NCBI RefSeq assembly: GCF_004364325.1
Contig: NZ_SOCP01000006.1
Coordinates: 1 to 64,000, forward strand
Direction: 5' to 3'
DNA: 64,000 nucleotides
Origin: Actinophytocola oryzae
GTDB taxonomy: Bacteria; Actinomycetota; Actinomycetes; Mycobacteriales; Pseudonocardiaceae
How positions within the stretch are numbered: the stretch's first letter is position 1; the number at the start of each line of letters is the position of its first letter. Position numbers and translations under genes: made by a program. Shown one piece after another: positions 28,929 to 38,097 of this stretch. The notes beneath the pieces are model-generated. The model ran no database searches. It saw nothing but the letters and a program-made list of their open reading frames with translations, and was not told the DNA's origin.

Positions 28929-29591
28929 ATGGCTGAGGCGAGCACGGTGGCTTCCGGCGTGCTCGAATCCGCCGGGCCCGTCATGGTCTGGATCATCGTG
29001 CTCGGGTTCGTGTTCACGGAGTGCGCCTTCATCGTCGGCCTGTTCCTGCCGGGCGACTCGCTGCTGTTCGCGGCGGGTGTCGTCCTCGCGGAGCACAACG
29101 GCGAGCTGCACGCGTGGGCGCTGTCGATCGTCGCCGTGGTCACCGCGGTGATCGGGAACATGGTCGGCTACTACATCGGGCACAAGGCCGGACACACGAT
29201 CATCGCGCGGCGCGGCGGCCGGGTGCTGAACCTGGAGAACCTCGCCAAGGCGCGGGACTTCCTCGACCGGCGGGGCTTCTGGGCCATCGTGCTGGCGAGG
29301 TGGATCCCGTGGATCCGGACGTTCGCGCCGCTCATCGCGGGTGCGGCGAAGATGGACACCCGCAGGTTCCTGCTGGCCACGACCATCGGCGGGCTGGCGT
29401 GGGTGCCCACGCTCGTGCTGGTCGGGTACTACGGCGCCGGACTGCTGGAGCAGCTGCCGTGGCTCAAGGCCGTCGCCCTGTGGGGCAGCATCGCGTTCTT
29501 CGTCCTCGGCACCGCGTACGGCGTGATCCGCTACCGCCAGGAGATGCGCAGGCCACCGGTCCCCACGACCGTCAACGCGGCCAACGACTAG
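28929..29591 (+). CDS. DedA-family membrane protein
   Basis: A 220-residue DedA protein, paralogous to 25632-26303. It has FTECAFIVGLFLPGDSLLF and LARWIPWIRTFAPLIAGAAKM, with the conserved Gly-Asp and Arg-Pro pairs. Four to five hydrophobic segments and a basic tail. ATG 28929 or GTG 28920 may start it; no clear ribosome site. The stop overlaps the convergent VOC gene's stop in a CTAG. Confidence 0.9.
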   Translation: MAEASTVASGVLESAGPVMVWIIVLGFVFTECAFIVGLFLPGDSLLFAAGVVLAEHNGELHAWALSIVAVVTAVIGNMVGYYIGHKAGHTIIARRGGRVLNLENLAKARDFLDRRGFWAIVLARWIPWIRTFAPLIAGAAKMDTRRFLLATTIGGLAWVPTLVLVGYYGAGLLEQLPWLKAVALWGSIAFFVLGTAYGVIRYRQEMRRPPVPTTVNAAND

Positions 29592-30007
29592 TCGTCCTCG
29601 TCTGGCTCCCGCGCCCACAGCACCAGCTGGATGCCGTCCGGATCACGCAGGGAGATCACCTCTGTGCCGGGCGCCGAGTGCTCCTCGGTGATGGGTGAGA
29701 ACGTCACGCCGTGCTTGGTCAGACGTTCCGTCCACTCCTGCAGGCAGGCACGGTCCGGCACGGAGAACGTCAGGTGGTCCAGCCCCGGCCTGCGCTCGTC
29801 GAACCGCGCGTAGTCGGACACCGGGTGCTGGACGAGGGTCAGCGTGATGCCGAGCCCCGGCCCACGTAAGAAGGCCTTCCGCATGCCGGACGGCGATTCG
29901 TCCTTACCGATCGACTCGAACCCCAGCACGCGCTCGTACCACGGGACACTTCGGTCCACGTCGGTGACGGTGAGCGCGACATGGTGAACACCGGTCAGCG
30001 TGGGCAT
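29588..30007 (-). CDS. VOC-family (glyoxalase-fold) protein
   Basis: A 139-residue single-chain vicinal-oxygen-chelate protein of two beta-alpha-beta-beta-beta modules. The first opens GVHHVALTVTDVDRSVPWYERVLGF; the second has GLDHLTFSV and ends RDPDGIQLVLW. Metal residues could be His8 and the late Glu/Asp. Relatives include glyoxalases, dioxygenases and resistance proteins; the role cannot be told. ATG 30007 follows GGAAGGACTCTG. Confidence 0.88.
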   Translation of the reverse strand: MPTLTGVHHVALTVTDVDRSVPWYERVLGFESIGKDESPSGMRKAFLRGPGLGITLTLVQHPVSDYARFDERRPGLDHLTFSVPDRACLQEWTERLTKHGVTFSPITEEHSAPGTEVISLRDPDGIQLVLWAREPDEDD

Positions 30008-30194
30008 CAGAGTCCTTCCCGACCCGGGGTGGCGGGCCGCCTCAGCCATACTGCCGCAGCGCGACGACAAAACCACCGCCGTTATCGGATCTGTGATGGT
30101 GTTGGTTTGCTCGCTGGTGAGCAGGCTCTGACACCGGCTCGCTCGCTCACGCCTTGCGCGGTTGCACTGTCCCTTCGCTCGATTGCGGGGTCGT

Positions 30195-30935
30195 TCAGTA
30201 GCCGCCGCTTATGGGGAGTACGGCTCCGGTCACGAACGAGGCCGCGGGTGACAGGAGCCAGGTCACTCCTTCCGCGATCTCCTCCGGTTCTCCCGCTCGC
30301 TTCATGGGGATCATGGGAGCGCGTTCGTTCGGGCGGTCGGGCATGCCTGCCGCCGCGTGGAGGTCCGTGTGCACCAGGCCTGGCGAGACCGCGTTCACTC
30401 GGACGCCCTCCGCGGCCACCTCCTGTGCCAGGCCGTAGGTCATCGACTCGACCGCCGCCTTGCTCGCCGCGTAGTGCACCCACTCGCCGGGTGAGCCTCG
30501 GCCGGCGGCCGTCGACGAGACGTTCACGATCGCGCCGCCCCCGCCGCCGTGGCGGGTGGACATGCGGCGGACCGCCTCGCGGTTGCACAGGAACACCCCC
30601 ACCACGTTGACGTCGAGTACGCGGCGGACGGTCGCGACGTCCTGCTCGTCCAGCCGCCCGGGGGAGTTACCCGTGATCCCGGCGTTGCACACCACCCCGC
30701 GCAGGTCGCCGAGGGAGGCCGCCGCCTCGAACAGCTCCCGCACGTCCGCCTCGTCGGCCACGTCCCCGGGCACCGCGCGGGCGACCCCGCCCGCCGACTC
30801 GACCTCCGCCACCACGGCCCGCGCCGCGTCGTGGTCGGTCGCGTAGCCGAGGACCACGCTGTGCTCCCGCGCGAGCTGCCTGACCACCGCCGCGCCGATA
30901 CCCCGGCCTCCGCCGGTCACGATCATCACGCCCAC
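30195..30935 (-). CDS. Short-chain dehydrogenase/reductase (SDR)
   Basis: A 246-residue classical SDR of the FabG-like type. TGGGRGIG is near the N-terminus, NAG in the middle, then NVSS and the YAASK active site, and PGLVHTDLH. It ends in the common GAVLPISGGY. Starts at GTG 30935 or ATG 30926, ten bases after the GH76 stop on the same strand, so the two are probably one transcript. Substrate unknown. Confidence 0.9.
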   Translation of the reverse strand: MGVMIVTGGGRGIGAAVVRQLAREHSVVLGYATDHDAARAVVAEVESAGGVARAVPGDVADEADVRELFEAAASLGDLRGVVCNAGITGNSPGRLDEQDVATVRRVLDVNVVGVFLCNREAVRRMSTRHGGGGGAIVNVSSTAAGRGSPGEWVHYAASKAAVESMTYGLAQEVAAEGVRVNAVSPGLVHTDLHAAAGMPDRPNERAPMIPMKRAGEPEEIAEGVTWLLSPAASFVTGAVLPISGGY

Positions 30936-30945
30936 ACGGCGAAAC

Positions 30946-32079
30946 CTATCCCGGTGAGCGCTCCAGGAGTGCCGCGGCTTCCAGGACCATCCACCCGGAG
31001 AGCTGCACCGACAGGTCCCGTTCGACCCTGCGGTGTGCCGGCGAGCGCGGCACGCGGGCGGGCTTCGACCACTCGGGGCCGAACAGCGGTCCCGACGGCG
31101 CGAGCGCACGGTTGCGCCACGCCGCCCCGGCCGAGCCCATGACCAGCGCACGCGCCACGTCCGCGGCGGGTGAGGGCAGCCGCAGCGCGGCCTGGGCCAG
31201 GTAGCGGGTGAGGATGCCCGCGAACAACCCGCCGTCGCCGCCGCCGCGGCCACGCACGACCAGCTCGTCGTTGAGGTGCGCGGCGACGGCGTTGATCGTC
31301 CGCGCCGCGCGCTCGACCCACACCCCCGACCGGTCACCTCGCGCCAGCTCGACGCACGCGCCGATGTACACGCCCTGGCAGTAGGTGTAGGTGACCTTGA
31401 CGATGTCCCTGATCGACCCGTCCGGCCGGACGTACACGCCGTCCCACAGCAGTCCGGTGCCCGGGTCGACCAGCACCTGCGACATCCACTCGGTCATCGA
31501 CCTGGCGCGCTGGCGGTCCTGGCGCTCACCGCCCCTGGACGCCCAGCGGGCGAACAGTATGGCGGCCGGTCCGTTGGCGGGCACGTTCTTGAAGTCGTCC
31601 TCGCGCCGCCACCAGATGCCGCCACCGCCGTGGTCGGTCCAGCCCGACCGCAGCCGCGCGGCGATCCTGTTCATGGCGGCGACCACGGGCACGCGCTCGC
31701 AGTCGTTCGCGCGCATGAGCGCGAGGCCCAACCACGCGATGTCGTCGTAGTAGTCGTTGGTCCACGAGCCCAGGTTGCGCAGGTGGATGCCCCGGACGAC
31801 CCGCGCGATCATGCCCGCGCGCGTCCGGCTCGGCTGGCGCTCCTGCGCGTCGACGAGACAGTCGAGCAGATGGGCCTGCCACCAGTAGTTCCAGTGCCCG
31901 TGGAGGCGGTTGTTGACCGACTGGGGCCAGCCTGCGACACCGAGGCGCGTGCCGGGCAGACCCCATACCCGGCGGACGTGGCGCGCCACGACGGCCCGCT
32001 CGGCGACGGCCGCACGCGCTCCCCAGAGGGACGGCGAGTTCTCGGTCGTGCTCTCCGCGAAGCCGGCGCGTTGGGTCAC
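30946..32079 (-). CDS. Glycoside hydrolase family 76 protein (alpha-1,6-mannanase-like)
   Basis: A 377-residue (alpha/alpha)6 protein of GH76, endo-acting alpha-1,6-mannanases and relatives. HWNYWWQAHLLDCLVDA and the catalytic double Asp in NDYYDDIAWLGLAL fit the family, as does GGIWWR. No Sec signal or lipobox is seen, so it is predicted cytosolic, unlike most family members. GTG 32079 is used, since upstream codons have A/T third positions unlike coding sequence here. Divergent from the molybdopterin oxidoreductase. Confidence 0.82.
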   Translation of the reverse strand: MTQRAGFAESTTENSPSLWGARAAVAERAVVARHVRRVWGLPGTRLGVAGWPQSVNNRLHGHWNYWWQAHLLDCLVDAQERQPSRTRAGMIARVVRGIHLRNLGSWTNDYYDDIAWLGLALMRANDCERVPVVAAMNRIAARLRSGWTDHGGGGIWWRREDDFKNVPANGPAAILFARWASRGGERQDRQRARSMTEWMSQVLVDPGTGLLWDGVYVRPDGSIRDIVKVTYTYCQGVYIGACVELARGDRSGVWVERAARTINAVAAHLNDELVVRGRGGGDGGLFAGILTRYLAQAALRLPSPAADVARALVMGSAGAAWRNRALAPSGPLFGPEWSKPARVPRSPAHRRVERDLSVQLSGWMVLEAAALLERSPG

Positions 32080-32159
32080 CCCTCCATCGTGCGTTCTGAA
32101 TCGGTTCCGATGTGTCCGCCGGAAGAGTGATGTCACCGTCCTGTGTCATGGTGATTCCC

Positions 32160-34301
32160 ATGACACAGACCCCGGTGACGTGTCCCCTGTGCGAGGCAAC
32201 GTGTGGGTTGTCGGTGACGGTCACGGAGGGTCAGGTCACCCGGGTGCGTGGTGACGACGCCGACGTGTTCTCGCACGGTTACATCTGCCCGAAGGGCGCG
32301 TCGCTCGGGGCGTTGCACCACGACCCCGACCGGTTGCGGGCCCCGCTGGTGCGGCGGGACGGCGAGCTGGTCGAGGTGAGCTGGGACGAGGCGTTCGCCG
32401 AGATCGAGCGGCGGCTGCCACCGCTGATCGCGGAGCATGGGCGGGACGCAGTCGCTGTGTACGCCGGTAACCCGTCGGTGCACAACACGTCGACGGCGCT
32501 GTACGGGCCCGTCTTCTACAAGGCCCTGAACACGAGGAACTTCTACACGGCGAGCACGGTCGACCAGCTGCCCAAGCACTTCTCGGCAGGCCACATGTTC
32601 GGCCACGCGCTCACGATCCCGGTGCCGGACCTCGACCGCGTCGACCACCTGCTGATGCTCGGCGCGAACCCGCTCGTGTCCAACGGCAGCCTGATGACCG
32701 CACCGGACGTGCGCGGCAGGCTCAGGGCACTGCGCGACCGAGGCGGCAAGCTCGTGGTCGTGGACCCGAAGCGCTCCAGGACGGCCGAGCTCGCCGACGA
32801 GCACCACGCGATCCGCCCCGGCACCGACGCCCTGCTGCTGTTCGCGTTGGTCCGGACGCTCTTCGCCGAGGACCTCACCGACACGCGGGACCTGCCGGTC
32901 AACGGCGTCGACGAGGTCCGCGCGCTGGCCGAGCCGTTCACCCCGGAGGCCGTGGCCGTCCACACCGGACTCGACGCGGACGTCGTCCGGACCATGGCCC
33001 GTGAGCTGGCCTCTGCCGGGCGGGCGGTGGTGTACGGCCGGATCGGCACCACTACGCAAACGTTTGGCACCCTTGCGAGCTGGCTGATCGACGTCCTCAA
33101 CACCCTCACCGGCAACCTCGACCGCGAGGGCGGCGCGATGTTCCCGCTCGCCGCGGCGGGTCAGGCCAACGCGCGGGCGGCGAAGAAGAGGCGGGGGTTC
33201 CAGACCGGTCGCTGGCGCAGCCGGGTCCGCGACCTGCCGGAGGTCATCGGCGAGCTGCCGGTCGCGACGCTGGCCGACGAGATCCTCACCCCGGGGGACG
33301 GCCGGGTCCGCGCGCTGGTCACGGTCTGCGGCAACCCGTGCCTGTCCACGCCGAACGCGCGCAGGCTCGAGAAGGCCATGGCACGGCTGGACTTCATGGT
33401 GTCGGTGGACGTCTACCTCAACGAGACGAGCAGGCACGCGGACGTCGTCCTGCCCGGACCGACGCCACTGGAACGACCGCACTACGACCTGACCCTCTAC
33501 CAGCTGGCCATCCGCAACGTCGCGAACTGGACACCCGCCGTCCTGCCGACGGAGGTCCCGCAGGAGTGGGAGACCCTGCTGCGGCTCACGGGCATCGTGA
33601 CCGGCCTGGGGTCCGACCCGGACCTGAAGGCGCTCGACGACCTCGTGGCCGACCAGACGGCCGAGCGCCTCGGCGTCGAGAAGGGTGATCGGCACGGGCC
33701 GGAGCGCCTCATCGACATCATGCTGCGTGGTGGGCCGTACGACCTGACGCTCGCCGACCTGGAGGCCGCGCCGCACGGCGTCGACCTCGGCCCGCTGGAG
33801 CCGAGGCTCCCGGAGATCCTGACCACGACGTCGGGCCGGGTCGAGCTGGCCCCCGAGGCGATCACGGTCGACGTGCCGAGGCTCGCCGAGGTGCTCGACC
33901 GCCCGGTGAACGGCGAGCTGCTCCTCATCGGCCGCAGGCAGCTGTCGTCCAACAACTCGTGGATGCACAACCTGGCCCCGCTCGTCCGGGGCTCGAACCG
34001 GTGCACCGCGCAGCTGCACCCGGACGACGCGACCCGTCTCGGGCTCGTCGACGGCGCCACGGCGGTGGTCCGTTCCCGTGCGGGTGAGATCGAGGTGCCG
34101 GTGGAGGTCACGGACGCCATCCGGCCCGGCGTCGTCAGCATTCCCCATGGTTGGGGGCACGACGTGGCGGGCGCGCGGACGTCGGTCGCACGTGCACATG
34201 CAGGTGTGAATGCCAATGTATTGGCTGATGAGACACTGTTGGACGCCCTGTCCGGCACTGCGGCGTTGAACGGGATCCCAGTCCAGATCGAGCCCGCCTG
34301 A
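32160..34301 (+). CDS. Molybdopterin-dependent oxidoreductase (formate dehydrogenase/nitrate reductase superfamily)
   Basis: A 713-residue catalytic subunit with an N-terminal 4Fe-4S site C8-x2-C11-x3-C15 (CPLCEATCGL) and a fourth ligand C43 in CPKGA. The bis-MGD binding domain follows. LGANPLVSNGSLM, VCGNPCLSTPNARRLEKAM and DVVLPGPTPLERPHYD mark it. The C-terminal MopB domain has RRQLSSNNSWMHNL and IPHGWGHDV. No twin-arginine signal, so it is cytosolic. No electron-transfer or membrane subunits and no chaperone are adjacent. Substrate unknown. ATG 32160; no strong ribosome site. Confidence 0.9.
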   Translation: MTQTPVTCPLCEATCGLSVTVTEGQVTRVRGDDADVFSHGYICPKGASLGALHHDPDRLRAPLVRRDGELVEVSWDEAFAEIERRLPPLIAEHGRDAVAVYAGNPSVHNTSTALYGPVFYKALNTRNFYTASTVDQLPKHFSAGHMFGHALTIPVPDLDRVDHLLMLGANPLVSNGSLMTAPDVRGRLRALRDRGGKLVVVDPKRSRTAELADEHHAIRPGTDALLLFALVRTLFAEDLTDTRDLPVNGVDEVRALAEPFTPEAVAVHTGLDADVVRTMARELASAGRAVVYGRIGTTTQTFGTLASWLIDVLNTLTGNLDREGGAMFPLAAAGQANARAAKKRRGFQTGRWRSRVRDLPEVIGELPVATLADEILTPGDGRVRALVTVCGNPCLSTPNARRLEKAMARLDFMVSVDVYLNETSRHADVVLPGPTPLERPHYDLTLYQLAIRNVANWTPAVLPTEVPQEWETLLRLTGIVTGLGSDPDLKALDDLVADQTAERLGVEKGDRHGPERLIDIMLRGGPYDLTLADLEAAPHGVDLGPLEPRLPEILTTTSGRVELAPEAITVDVPRLAEVLDRPVNGELLLIGRRQLSSNNSWMHNLAPLVRGSNRCTAQLHPDDATRLGLVDGATAVVRSRAGEIEVPVEVTDAIRPGVVSIPHGWGHDVAGARTSVARAHAGVNANVLADETLLDALSGTAALNGIPVQIEPA

Positions 34302-34504
34302 ATCAGAATGAATCAGATTTGACTCGCTTCGGTCACCATCCGTCGACGCTATGTATGCAGTACCCCGGATCAGGTGATACACCTACGCCTGAGTAGCCTC
34401 ACGCATCGTCTTGACTTTTCAGTGTGCCAAATGGTCTGATCTGCATCACATCGAATCACTTCGGGTCATCCGAGCGAGGGATGGCGGGAGGGTTCAGAAG
34501 CTTC

Positions 34505-35368
34505 ATGGACACGTTGGACGGGTTGGGGTCGTCGCCTACCGGAAGGGAGCGGTTGGCGGCGGAGTTGCGGCGGCTGCGCGGCCTTGCCGGAGTGTCCGGA
34601 CGGGATCTCGCACAGCGCGTCGGCATCAGTCAGTCCAAGGTGTCGCGCATCGAGTCGGGCGCCGTGATCCCGTCCCTTCCGGAGGTGACCGCCTGGGGAA
34701 AGGAGCTGGGTGTGTCAGTCGAGACGCAGGCACAGCTCGCGGCGTTGATCGAGGCGGCGTACAACGAGGTGCACCCATGGGGATCGGCCCTGCAACGCGG
34801 CAACCTGCAGGAGAGCGTCCAGGACCAGGAGTCCACGGCGACCCGGATCGCGGTGTTCCAGCCGTCGGTGGTGCCAGGACTGCTCCAGACCGCCGAGTAC
34901 GCGCGGCGGGTGATCGGCATGTTCCACCGCGACTACGCGCGCAGCGACCAGGCCGCGGAGATCTCGAGCCGTCTGCACCGCCAGCTGGCGCTGTACGACA
35001 CGGACCGCCACTTCGACTTCCTGATCACCGAGGCCGCGCTGCGCTGGCGTCCCGGCCCGGTGCAGGTGCTGCTGGCACAGCTCGACCGCATCATGTCGAT
35101 CCGCACGCTGGACAACGTGACGGTCGGCCTGATCCCGCTCAGCGCGGAGGCGACCACCCTCACCAGCCACGGCTTCGTCCTCTACGAGGGCGACGGGCAG
35201 GAGTCCTGGGTCACCGTCGAGACGATTCACGCGGACATGAAGGTGGCCGCGCCGGATCACGTGGGGATCTACCGGTCCCGGTGGGGCCTTCTCCGCGAGA
35301 TGGCGCTCTACGGCGACGAGGCACGGGAATTCCTGAGCAGGATTGTGGCCGGACTCCGCACCGGTTGA
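34505..35368 (+). CDS. XRE-family regulator with DUF5753 domain
   Basis: A 287-residue DNA-binding protein. The helix-turn-helix lies near 12-65 (LAGVSGRDLAQRVGISQSKVSRIESG). The DUF5753 domain covers about 100-280, starting at FQPSVVPGLLQTAEYAR. Such proteins are abundant in actinomycetes and are often paired with a small DUF397 protein, as here (convergent, 38 bases away). Developmental or antibiotic regulation is known for some relatives. ATG 34505 gives a usual N-terminus; ATG 34481 and GTG 34424 are in frame upstream. Confidence 0.9.
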   Translation: MDTLDGLGSSPTGRERLAAELRRLRGLAGVSGRDLAQRVGISQSKVSRIESGAVIPSLPEVTAWGKELGVSVETQAQLAALIEAAYNEVHPWGSALQRGNLQESVQDQESTATRIAVFQPSVVPGLLQTAEYARRVIGMFHRDYARSDQAAEISSRLHRQLALYDTDRHFDFLITEAALRWRPGPVQVLLAQLDRIMSIRTLDNVTVGLIPLSAEATTLTSHGFVLYEGDGQESWVTVETIHADMKVAAPDHVGIYRSRWGLLREMALYGDEAREFLSRIVAGLRTG

Positions 35369-35406
35369 GTCCAGGACGACAACGGAGTTCGTCACCCCGC
35401 GACGGG

Positions 35407-35622
35407 CTAGCGAATACGACCGAAAACCCCGGCCAGCATTCCACTGGCGAACGCGTCCCACACGCTGCGCGTCAGCATCAGCACGGGACCGTTGGGGTCC
35501 TTGGAGTCCCGCAGACCGACTACCTCGGTTCTGGCCACCTCGACGCAGTCACCGCCCTCGCTGAAGCTGCTCTTCTCGAAGGTGGCGTGTGTCCGGACCC
35601 AGCTCTCGAATTGGCCGTTCAT
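35407..35622 (-). CDS. DUF397 domain protein
   Basis: A 71-residue protein: WVRTHATFEKSSFSEGGDCVEVA is the DUF397 hallmark, followed by GLRDSKDPNGPVLMLTRSVWDAF. DUF397 proteins partner XRE-DUF5753 regulators and some act as their antagonists. The pair here is convergent rather than in the more common tandem order. Confidence 0.9.
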   Translation of the reverse strand: MNGQFESWVRTHATFEKSSFSEGGDCVEVARTEVVGLRDSKDPNGPVLMLTRSVWDAFASGMLAGVFGRIR

Positions 35623-35648
35623 GTCTCAATAGAAACCGAAGGCGAGAG

Positions 35649-36440
35649 ATGACGAAAGAGTTCGACATTCTTTCGACCGAAACTGTCATGTTTCACCTCT
35701 ACGGCACGGTGGAGGCGAGCATCGACGGGGTTCGGATCGGGCTGGGGACGGAAAAGGAACGTCGCATGGTCGTGCCGCTCCTGCTGACCATCAGACGGCC
35801 AGTCTCCTATCTGGAGCTTGCCGACTGGATGTGGGACGGCTCGCCGACCAGCGCGCCGGACGACCTCGGCCGGTACATGGGCGACTTCCGCACCCGGCTC
35901 ACCCAGCTGGGGTTCCGAGGGGCGCTCGTCAACCGGGACCGGGTGTGCAGGCTGAACGTCGCATCCGAACAGGTCGACCTGCACCGGCTCACCACGCTGC
36001 TGACCGAGGTCGACCAGCTTGACGACGAGACGGCGGCCAGGCGACTGCGGGACACGCTCACGCTGTGCGGCGGGGAGCCGCTCGCCGGGCTGTCCGGCCA
36101 CCGCATCGACGCCTGTCGCCAGGTGCTGCTCGAGGAGCGCAGACGCGCGGAGATGACACTCATCCGCGTCGACTTCCGGCTCGGCCGCGCCGCACACCGC
36201 GTGCCCGACCTCGTGCGGTTGTTCCTCGACCGCCCGGAGGACACGGCTGTCGCCACGCTCACCATGCAGGCGCTCGCGATCAGCGGTCGGCAGGCAGAGG
36301 CGCTCGGCGTGTACCGGCGGTGCTGCGAGCGGCTCGTCGAGCTCGGCATGAAGGTGCCACCGCAGATGGCCGACCTGCACGGCCGCATCCTCCGCGACGA
36401 GCCCGCCATCGCCGAGCCGGAGCTGGAGCGCCACCTCTGA
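35649..36440 (+). CDS. BTAD-domain (SARP-like) transcriptional regulator
   Basis: A 263-residue protein with an N-terminal winged-helix-like part (about 14-100: FHLYGTVEASIDG, then LELADWMWDGSPTSAPDDLGRYMGDFRTRL) and a bacterial transcriptional activator domain of TPR-like helices (about 105-255). The layout is that of short SARPs, which activate secondary-metabolite genes. No biosynthetic cluster is beside it. ATG 35649 follows GAAGGCGAGAG. A hairpin follows its stop by four bases. Confidence 0.85.
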   Translation: MTKEFDILSTETVMFHLYGTVEASIDGVRIGLGTEKERRMVVPLLLTIRRPVSYLELADWMWDGSPTSAPDDLGRYMGDFRTRLTQLGFRGALVNRDRVCRLNVASEQVDLHRLTTLLTEVDQLDDETAARRLRDTLTLCGGEPLAGLSGHRIDACRQVLLEERRRAEMTLIRVDFRLGRAAHRVPDLVRLFLDRPEDTAVATLTMQALAISGRQAEALGVYRRCCERLVELGMKVPPQMADLHGRILRDEPAIAEPELERHL

Positions 36441-36443
36441 CCT

Positions 36444-36478
36444 TGGTAGCCGGCCTCCTGGGGGTGGGCCGGCTACCA
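36444..36478. terminator. Bidirectional hairpin terminator
   Basis: TGGTAGCCGGCC (36444-36455) and GGCCGGCTACCA (36467-36478) form a perfect 12-bp stem with an 11-base loop between two convergent genes. The right arm contains the TrmH stop codon (36473-36475). Confidence 0.8.
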
Positions 36479-37123
36479 GGCAACGTCCAGGTCGGCGTGC
36501 TCGCGGACCCACGCGTGCATCACGATCCCGGCGGCCACCCCGGCGTTGATCGACCGGGTCGAGCCGAACTGCGCGATCGACACGACCTGCGTCGCCTGCT
36601 TGCGGGCGTCCTCGGACAGGCCGGGACCTTCCTGTCCGAACACGAGGACGCACCGCCGGGGCAGCGACACCGTCTCCAGCCGCGACGCGCCGGGGGTGTT
36701 GTCCACCGCGACCACGGCGAGCCCCGACCCGGTCGCGAACTCGAGCAGCGCGGCCATGTCGGGGTGGTGCCGGACGTGCTGGTAACGGTCGGTCACCATC
36801 GCGCCCCTGCGGTTCCAGCGACGCCGACCGACGATGTGGACCGCGCGGGCGGCGAAGGCGTTGGCCGTCCGCACGACAGTGCCGATGTTGTGGTCGTGCT
36901 GGAAGTTCTCGATCGCCACGTGGAAGTCGTGCCTGCGGGTGTCGAGGTCGGCGACCACGGCGTCGCGGCGCCAGTAGCGGTAGGCGTCGACCACGTTGCG
37001 ACGGTCGCCGTCGGACAACAGCGCCGCGTCGTACCGGTCGTCTGCGGGCCAGTCACCCTCCCAGGGACCTACGCCGACGGGCTCGCCGAACTCCCACTCG
37101 GTTGGACCGGGCTCCTCGGCCAC
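36473..37123 (-). CDS. TrmH/SpoU-family RNA 2'-O-methyltransferase
   Basis: A 216-residue SPOUT methyltransferase that would methylate a ribose in tRNA or rRNA using SAM. The three family motifs are present: HNIGTVVRTANAFAARAVHIVG, CVLVFGQEGPGLS and IAQFGSTRSINAGVAAGIVMH, forming the knot. GTG 37123 (opening VAEEPGPTEW) is chosen by comparison with remembered mycobacterial homologues; GTG 37132 is close. It overlaps the DUF2784 gene by 55 bases. Confidence 0.9.
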   Translation of the reverse strand: MAEEPGPTEWEFGEPVGVGPWEGDWPADDRYDAALLSDGDRRNVVDAYRYWRRDAVVADLDTRRHDFHVAIENFQHDHNIGTVVRTANAFAARAVHIVGRRRWNRRGAMVTDRYQHVRHHPDMAALLEFATGSGLAVVAVDNTPGASRLETVSLPRRCVLVFGQEGPGLSEDARKQATQVVSIAQFGSTRSINAGVAAGIVMHAWVREHADLDVAW

Positions 37124-37458
37124 CGCTTCCACGCTCCCACGTACGACACGACCACCACGACGATCGCCCCCGCACCGACGACCGGCAGCAGTACCCGGGG
37201 GATGATCTGGCCGTAGATGTAGTACTCGTTGAACCCTCCCGGCAGCGGACCGAGGCCCTGCATGCCGCGGAACCAGTTTTCCAGAGCCGTGAGCGGGCAG
37301 GCGATCGGCGTCACGTTGACGATCACGCCCCAGGCGGCGAAGAACATATGCACGAAGATCGACCTGGGCCAACGCCAGGCCAGGAACCCCCCTAGACCGA
37401 TGTACAGGAGTGCCGTGAAGTGCACGAACACCGTGACGTCGGCTAAGAACCCCGCCAT
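37069..37458 (-). CDS. DUF2784 membrane protein
   Basis: A 129-residue integral membrane protein with about four hydrophobic helices (starting DVTVFVHFTALLYIGLGGFL). The DUF2784 signature is PLTALENWFRG, followed by GFNEYYIYG. Function unknown. The tail is cytosolic and basic-Pro-rich and overlaps the TrmH start. Confidence 0.85.
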   Translation of the reverse strand: MAGFLADVTVFVHFTALLYIGLGGFLAWRWPRSIFVHMFFAAWGVIVNVTPIACPLTALENWFRGMQGLGPLPGGFNEYYIYGQIIPRVLLPVVGAGAIVVVVVSYVGAWKRWPRSPVQPSGSSASPSA

Positions 37459-37526
37459 ACCGCCAAGCTAGCCGAAAAACCAACCCAGTGCCGGTGGATT
37501 CTGTTGCGGTTGGATTGCTGCCCGGA

Positions 37527-38081
37527 TCAGAGGCCCAGGTCACCCTTGCCGAGCAGGTAGCGGTACTGGAGCCCGCGCGCCTCGACGGCCTCACGCGCAC
37601 CGGTGTCCCGGTCCACGATCGCCGCGACGCCGACGACCCGCGCACCGGCCTCGTTCAGCGCGTCCACCGCGGTCAGCACACTGCCGCCGGTGGTCGAGGT
37701 GTCCTCGACGGCGAGCACCGGCTGGCCCGTGACCTCGATGCCCTCGATCCGCCGCTGCATGCCGTGCGCCTTGGTCTCCTTGCGGACCACGAACACGTCG
37801 AGCACCTCACCCACGCTCGCGGCCGCGTGCATCATCGCGTACGCGACGGGGTCGGCACCCAGCGTGAGCCCGCCGACCGCGACGTAGTCCCAGTCGGCGG
37901 TGAGCTGGCGCAGCAGCCTGCCGATCAGCGGGGCGGCGGCGTGGTGGAGGGTGGCGCGGCGGAGGTCGACGTAGTAGTCGGCCTCCGTGCCGGACGCGAG
38001 CGTGACGCGCCCGTGCACGACGGCGAGTTCAGTGATCAGGCGAGCGAGTTCGCCCTTCGCGGTGAGGTCAAGGGTGCGCAC
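37527..38081 (-). CDS. pyrE: Orotate phosphoribosyltransferase
   Basis: Pyrimidine synthesis: couples orotate to PRPP, giving OMP. 184 residues. The PRPP loop is VLAVEDTSTTGGSVLTAV (about 122-139), with the catalytic Lys pair in RKETKAHG and DYYVDLRRATL near the N-terminus. GTG 38081 opens VRTLDLTAKGELARL. Upstream on the same strand lies a structured repeat (38098-38264), which could affect its transcript. Confidence 0.95.
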   Translation of the reverse strand: MRTLDLTAKGELARLITELAVVHGRVTLASGTEADYYVDLRRATLHHAAAPLIGRLLRQLTADWDYVAVGGLTLGADPVAYAMMHAAASVGEVLDVFVVRKETKAHGMQRRIEGIEVTGQPVLAVEDTSTTGGSVLTAVDALNEAGARVVGVAAIVDRDTGAREAVEARGLQYRYLLGKGDLGL

Positions 38082-38097
38082 GGACCTAACTGTATAG

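Noticed and set aside
32080-32136. GH76 start at ATG 32136
   Set aside because: The extra 19 codons have A/T third positions and form no signal peptide; likely untranslated promoter sequence.
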